Shown here piece after piece: positions 59,201 to 64,000 of a stretch of DNA of 64,000 bases; the first letter of the stretch is position 1; the number at the start of each line of letters is the position of its first letter. Origin of the DNA: Mya arenaria (lineage: Eukaryota; Mollusca; Bivalvia; Myida; Myidae); the NCBI RefSeq assembly GCF_026914265.1, contig NC_069122.1, forward strand, positions 31,113,473 through 31,177,472, given 5' to 3'. Below the pieces are notes generated by a model. The model worked only from the letters and a program-made list of their open reading frames with translations, was not told where the DNA came from and did not search any database. A program made the translations under genes and the position numbers.

Positions 59201-61689
59201 TACCTTCATCGAACACTGGGGTCCTCCAGGATTGTTTATAGTTGCCACTGTCCTCCCAAGTGAAGGAATATGATGGCTTACCTTCATCGAACACTGGGGT
59301 CCTCCAGGATTGTTTATAGTTGCCACTGTCCTCCCAAGTGAGGGAATATGATGGCTTACCTTCATCGAACACTGGGGTCCTCCAGGATTGTTAATAGTTG
59401 CCACTGTCCTCCCCAGTGAGGGAATATGATGGCTTACCTTCATCGAACACTGGGGTCCTCCAGGATTGTTTATAGTTGCCACTGTCCTCCCCAGTGAGGG
59501 AACATGATGGCTTACCTTCATCGAACACTGGGATCCTCTAGGATTGTTTATAGTTGCCACTGTCCTCCCCAGTGAGGGAACATGATGGCTTACCTTCATC
59601 GAACACTGGGGTCCTCCAGGATTGTTTATAGTTGCCACTGTCCTCCCCAGTGAGGGAATATGATGGTTTACCTTCATCGAACACTGGGATCCTCTAGGAT
59701 TGTTTATAGTTGCAAATGTCCTCCCCAATGAGGGAACATGATGGCTTACCTTTATCCCACACTGGGATACTCCAGGATTGTTTACAGTTGCCACTGTTCT
59801 CGCAAGTGAGGGAAAATGACGGTTTTAGTCAGGGAATAAAATGACTTACCTTCATCCAAAACTGGGGTCTTCCAGGATGGTTTATAGTGAGGAATTATGA
59901 TGTTTTTAGTGAGAGAATATGATGGCCTACCTTCATCCAACAATGGGATGCTCCATGATTTCTTGTAGTTGCCACTGTCCTCGCCAATGAGAGAATATGA
60001 CGGCTGACAGCCAACAGGAAGTCCTTTCACAATTTCTGGTGTACAAGAATCTGAAAACACAATTTTGCAATACATAATCTTTATTTGATGGGTAGTGTTC
60101 CATAGGTGGTCTGAAATATAATACTATTACATTACATAGGGACACTGATATTGAATATACATGTTATTTGGCCTAATTATTGCCTTGCAAACAAAAGCTT
60201 GTTTCCTAACATAGGTGAGGCTATCTAAACTATTTTTTGAAGTTCCCTTACATTTTGCGTTACAAGATACAGGAATTTTCATTTAAGTCGGGTATATAAT
60301 ACAAAAAAAAATATGTGTTCAATGAGCTATTTCCGACATGAATAACAAAAACATACATAACTATGAATTGGTGACCTGGAAATTAAAGCATATAGTTTTA
60401 AATAGGTTACACATGGAAAAAGTATTTACAAAAGCCTTTTATTTTCATGCACAAGTACAAAACAAGATGCCAATTTGGCAACGCCACATTTTTCATTTGA
60501 TGATGCATTATTTGACTATGCAATTTTGCACTGACCCTACATTTTAGCTAATGACATAGTTTTTAAACCAAGAAGACTCATATTTATACTTTTATCAGAA
60601 ATTATGTTCATACAAATAATCTGATCAAATTCCATGAAGATCAAAAGAAACCATAAATTTTACAATTTGATAAAAACTATTGAATACTTGGAATAAAAAC
60701 TTTAACGTAGAATTCCGCCTGGTTTTCGCAATTCTTAAACACATTTTTTTTTCTATGAAAAAGTAAGATGGATTAATGTGACTTAATATGATAACATCGA
60801 CTAGTTTTTCCGATGGTGTGGCCTCTTACCTTGACCATGACCTTTGAGTTACATGGGTCTTCTGCACAACACGCCACCTCATTATGATGTCAACCTTCAT
60901 GGTAGTTTTTTTTAAAAATCCTATAATGCATGGTCAAGAAAAAGCCTGGATAAGGATCATTTCAATTTTTGAGCTCTTACCTTGACCTTTGCAAAATTAT
61001 ACAATGCTGACTTCTTGATAAAGTAGAAGATGTCATTGAGAAAGATGTTGATGTTGCTCTTTCAATTAAGTTAATTCCTGCTTGTTTATGAAAACATTTG
61101 CAGTTTAAAAGCGTTTATTCAAGTCCATATCTGTTTTTAAAGATGCACTATTACTCCCTTACAAAATTTACCACAATTGATACAATTGTTTTAATATACC
61201 AAAAAGGACGAATAAATGTCAAAAACAATGGTTTTTATGAAGGATACCGAGTTTAATTTGAAAGAAAGGTGCAGAATACACTGTATTTCTACCTTATAAG
61301 ATGATTGTAGATCACAGTAAATCTTATAGCACTCACCAATCAATTAATATTTTCCATATATGCATTATTTTTAAGTAAGAAGTAAAAGGTTTATCACACA
61401 AAATTAATGTTTGCTATACAAGTGTATGAATTGATTTTGAATAAGAGTGTCACTTAAACAAATTGTGTGTACAAAAATACATTGTATTTTGTAAATGCAG
61501 TTATTAATAATGGCAATACAATACTGGAGAAAACCAACCTCCAACCCTAAGCTGTCTTAGCCTGTATGGTCCAACCAGAAAGAATTCTGAGGCTGTGGAG
61601 ATCTCCCTCCTGCCATATTGAGAGGCTACCTTCATCACAGGGATAACAGTGTCCTCCAGGTACTGGTATACACCACCTATGCTATTTAC
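52310..61689 (-). CDS. Polycystin-1-like (PKD1L-type) channel protein, 3' four exons
   Basis: Exons 61539-61689, 59931-60050, 54927-55058 and 52310-53256 join in phase (each split G|AT) and encode about 450 C-terminal residues; earlier exons lie right of the window. The first three give the C-terminal half of the extracellular polycystin/TOP domain: FFLVGPYRLRQLRV, DSCTPEIVKGLPVGC, PWIHQSGWSL and TYSGGGYVLPL. The last exon has WIDRNTRAVFLEFTFYNPNV and then five hydrophobic helices, S2 to S6, with a pore-like stretch LVSNVSLLMGIADF before S6 (GVVFLFSFVFTVYFGVMTFV) and a short basic tail. Polycystins are TRP-related membrane cation channels or channel subunits in cilia, fertilisation and sensing. 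The order and residues favour the PKD1L/PKDREJ side over PKD2, but which member cannot be told without the N-terminus. Confidence 0.93.
53300..53600. repeat. Possible transposon fragment in polycystin intron
   Basis: GGGAAAAA words in both orientations (53345-53375, 53510-53570) resemble the CAGGGCTTTTTC-type remnants elsewhere. Confidence 0.3.
53985..54150. repeat. Tandem repeat, about 36-bp unit, four copies
   Basis: AAACTAAGAGTCTCTAAATT TGGCC units, the last two slightly shorter. Confidence 0.85.
54155..54926. other. Polycystin intron; short inverted repeat
   Basis: ACTTCGACAAACC near 54632 faces GGTTTGTCGAAGT near 54690, a 13-bp perfect inverted repeat with a loop of about 45 bases. Nothing else recognised. 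Confidence 0.5.
54927..55058 (-). CDS. Polycystin exon (TOP domain, GGGYV motif)
   Basis: Acceptor CTATTCAG, donor GTGTGT. Encodes DYAINPWIHQSGWSLKTLPF and TYSGGGYVLPLSGQEQRDT. Confidence 0.93.
55268..55915. repeat. Dispersed mollusc-type repeat with CTCACCTG ends
   Basis: Begins AAGAGGGCCCTGAAGGCCCT and TATCACTCACCTGATCC, ends GTACTGAGGTGAGTTAAAA. Inside, CATGAACAT..GTCATAAATGTG and GACCTCTAGAGTGTTAAC recur three times. In the polycystin intron. Confidence 0.72.
56115..59815 (-). repeat. 78-bp minisatellite derived from a polycystin exon, about 47 units
   Basis: Minus-strand unit reads YSLTGEDSGNYKQSWSIPVF then DEGKPS, i.e. the 3' half of exon 59931-60050 and its 5' splice site (GATGAAG|GTAAGCC). 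78 is a multiple of three, so frames of up to 314 codons occur, but the frame leading out of the true exon stops before the array. Units near the exon tend to read WRTP, those further away WSIP. A block of shortened units recurs three times (56713, 57604, 58280). Confidence 0.95.
59931..60050 (-). CDS. Polycystin exon that seeded the 78-bp minisatellite
   Basis: Acceptor GTTTTCAG, donor GTAGGC. Encodes SCTPEIVKGLPVGCQPSYSL and GEDSGNYKKSWSIPLLDE. The two Cys match the conserved TOP-domain disulphide region. Its 3' half plus donor equals the repeat unit of 56115-59815. Confidence 0.93.
60060..61538. other. Polycystin intron between the 59931 and 61539 exons
   Basis: 60800-61000 keeps GACCTTTGAGTTACATGGGT-type remnants of the 10978 repeat family. 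No exon recognised. Confidence 0.4.
61539..61689 (-). CDS. Polycystin exon (RLRQLRV motif)
   Basis: Acceptor TATTGCAG, donor GTTGGT. Encodes VNSIGGVYQYLEDTVIPVMK and FFLVGPYRLRQLRVG, the diagnostic start of the conserved polycystin block. Confidence 0.93.
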
Positions 61690-61794
61690 CTGCAATACAA
61701 TATTCTCAATTCAATGGCCTTTAGAAAATTAACATGCAACATTAAATGCATTTAACCATTTTCCCTTTAAAGTTGAATTCAAATTCTTTGTGGC

Positions 61795-63252
61795 CTTTCC
61801 ATAGCACTTCAAACACTTTGTCACCTTTCCTTTGCACTTCAAACACATTGTAACCTTTCGCTAGCACTTCAAACACATTGTAACCTTTCACTAGCACTTC
61901 AAACACATTGTAACCTTTCACTAGCACTTCAAACACAATGTAACCTTTCCCTAGCACTTCAAACACATTGTAACCTTTCCCCTTAGCACTTCAAACACAT
62001 TGCAACCTTTCACTAGCACTTCAAACACATTGTAACTTTTCACTAGCACTTCAAACACATTGCAACCTTTCACTAGCACTTCAAACACATTGTAACCTTT
62101 CACTAGCACTTCAAACACATTGTAACCTTTCACTAGCACTTCAAACACATTGTAACCTTTCACTAGCACTTCAAACACATTGTAACCTTTCCCCAGCACT
62201 TCAAACACATTGTAACCTTTCACTAGCGCTTCAAACACATTGTAACCTTTCACCAGCGCTTCAAACACATTGTAACCTTTCACTAGCACTTCAAACACAT
62301 TGTAACCTTTCACTAGCACTTCAAACACATTGCAACCTTTCACTAGCACTTCAAACACATTGCAACCTTTCACTAGCACTTCAAACACATTGCAACCTTT
62401 CACTAGCACTTCAAACACATTGTAACCTTTCACTAGCACTTCAAACACATTGTAACCTTTCACTAGCACTTCAAACACATTGCAACCTTTCACTAGCACT
62501 TCAAACACATTGTAACCTTTCACTAGCACTTCAAACACATTGTAACCTTTCACTAGCACTTCAAACACATTGTAACCTTTCACTAGCACTTCAAACACAA
62601 TGTAACCTTTCACTAGCACTTCAAACACATTGTAACCTTTCACTAGCACTTCAAACACATTGTAACCTTTCACTAGCACTTCAAACACATTGTAACTTTT
62701 CACTAGCACTTCAAACACATTGCAACCTTTCACTAGCACTTCAAACACATTGTAACCTTTCACTAGCACTTCAAACACAATGTAACCTTTCACTAGCACT
62801 TCAAACACATTGTAACCTTTCACTAGCACTTCAAACACATTGTAACCTTTCACTAGCACTTCAAACACATTGTAACCTTTCACTAGCACTTCAAACACAA
62901 TGTAACCTTTCACTAGCACTTCAAACACTTTGTGACCTTTCTATAGCACTTCAAACACATTGTAACCTTTCACTAGCACTTCAAACACTTTGTGGCCTTT
63001 CCATAGCACTTCAAACACATTGTAACCTTTCACTAGCACTTCAAACACATTGTAACCTTTCACTAGCACTTCAAACACATTGCAACCTTTCACTAGCACT
63101 TAAAACACATTGCAACCTTTCACTAGCACTTCAAACACAATGTAACCTTTCACTAGCACTTCAAACACATTGCAACCTTTCACTAGCACTTAAAACACAT
63201 TGCAACCTTTCACTAGCACTTCAAACATATTGTAACCTTTCACTAGCACTTC
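61795..63252 (-). repeat. 30-bp minisatellite, about 48 units, left block
   Basis: Unit CACTAGCACTTCAAACACAT plus TGTAACCTTT. On the gene's sense strand it reads FEVLVKGYNV without stops for 325 codons (62928-61951). Single-base variants (TGCAACC, TTTTCAC, TTAAAAC) mark blocks of recent copying. It lies in the intron 5' of the RLRQLRV exon, with no leader or splice context for a protein. Confidence 0.95.
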
Positions 63253-63588
63253 CATTCGGAACTCCTCGGCCATTTTTTTCAAAAACAACCTCGGATGTAT
63301 GCAGGTACATCAGTTGAAGTAGTTCGTAAAATTTTGAATTATATCATAAATTAAATATAGTGTTTTAGAGTTGTATTTATTGATCTAAGTCGAAATTGAT
63401 TGCCATTGAATTTTATTATTGCAAACATAATTAAGAATCCCATGAGTTAAGTCACAAAGTTTAACTGCTAAATAAAATTACTACGCGATCTACTTGCAGC
63501 GGACTTAAACGTACCACTTTTCGAGTATGTAAACCGTCCAAATACATCCGAGGTTGTTTTCGATAAAATGGCCGAGGAGTTCCGAATG
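63253..63588. mobile_element. MITE, CATTCGGAACTCC family, inserted in the minisatellite
   Basis: Inverted ends CATTCGGAACTCCTCGGCCA / TGGCCGAGGAGTTCCGAATG. TAGCACTTC is present on both sides (63244-63252, 63589-63597), and the array phase resumes after exactly this 9-bp duplication. 336 bp, no gene. Confidence 0.93.
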
Positions 63589-63900
63589 TAGCACTTCAAA
63601 CACATTGTAACCTTTCACTAGCACTTCAAACACATTGCAACCTTTCACTAGCACTTCAAACACATTGTAACCTTTCACTAGCACTTCAAACACATTGCAA
63701 CCTTTCACTAGCACTTCAAACACATTGTAACCTTTCACTAGCACTTCAAACACATTGTAACCTTTCACTAGCACTTCAAACACATTGTAACCTTTCACTA
63801 GCACTTCAAACACATTGTAACCTTTCACTAGCACTTCAAACACATTGCAACCTTTCACTAGCACTTCAAACACTTTGTAACCTTTCCCCAGCGTTTCAAT
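63589..63900 (-). repeat. 30-bp minisatellite, right block, about ten units
   Basis: Continues the array after the MITE. The last units decay (TTTCCCCAGCGTTTCAATCA). Confidence 0.95.
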
Positions 63901-64000
63901 CATAAGTATTAGTAGCCTTACCCCAAGCTCTTCAAATATTTAAGAAAAACACAAATAAGTAAAACAGAACTTTTAAGATACAAACCTTTTTAAATGGCAT

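Noticed and set aside
58428-59372. 314-codon frame of the 78-bp repeat as a genuine repeat domain of polycystin
   Set aside because: The frame leaving exon 59931 meets a stop before reaching the regular array, and the next real exon joins the exon end in phase without it.
61951-62928. 325-codon frame FEVLVKGYNV repeated
   Set aside because: Intronic minisatellite divisible by three, no start context, no splice sites that would join it to the polycystin exons in an evident way.

Overview
The window is animal nuclear DNA, most likely from a bivalve mollusc. It is AT-rich, has short exons separated by long introns with GT/AG junctions, and is dense with minisatellites, small inverted-repeat transposons and tRNA-derived SINE heads of the kind common in bivalve genomes. 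The species cannot be named from sequence alone. Reconstructed exons account for only a few percent of the 64 kb.

Layout. 408-1029 (+) holds the last two exons of a BEN-domain-like protein. 11801-17393 (+) is a complete four-exon ALG13, the catalytic subunit of the UDP-GlcNAc transferase that makes GlcNAc2-PP-dolichol; a 48-bp minisatellite begins right at its stop codon. 21088-30079 (-) and 35695-46416 (-) are two tandem copies of the pyridoxine-5'-phosphate oxidase gene (PNPO, last step of vitamin B6 salvage). The 35.7-46.4 kb copy is intact, encodes 267 residues and seems to have two alternative first exons. The 21-30 kb copy is broken: a 530-bp terminal-inverted-repeat transposon with a 9-bp target duplication sits in its second coding exon, and another exon has lost one base. 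52310-61689 (-) is the 3' part of a polycystin-1-like (PKD1L-type) channel gene: four exons covering part of the extracellular polycystin (TOP) domain and transmembrane helices S2-S6. Its 5' exons lie beyond the right edge.

The most striking feature is how minisatellites relate to genes. In the polycystin gene a 78-bp unit, copied from the end of a coding exon together with its 5' splice site, is repeated about 47 times in the following intron. A separate 32-bp array just past the stop codon repeats the last codons, the stop and an AATAAA-like signal. A 30-bp array of about 58 units fills the preceding intron and was interrupted by a transposon that left a clean 9-bp duplication. The ALG13 array likewise starts at the stop codon. 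Other arrays (31, 32-40, 37, 48-50, 62, 99 and 135-190 bp) lie in introns or between genes.

The genes do not form a pathway: ALG13 acts in N-glycan assembly at the ER, PNPO in pyridoxal phosphate synthesis, polycystin in membrane cation signalling, and the BEN protein presumably in chromatin. No tRNA or rRNA gene, CRISPR array or intact autonomous transposon was recognised. Exon edges were placed by eye from reading frame, splice dinucleotides and remembered family sequence, and agree in phase throughout.
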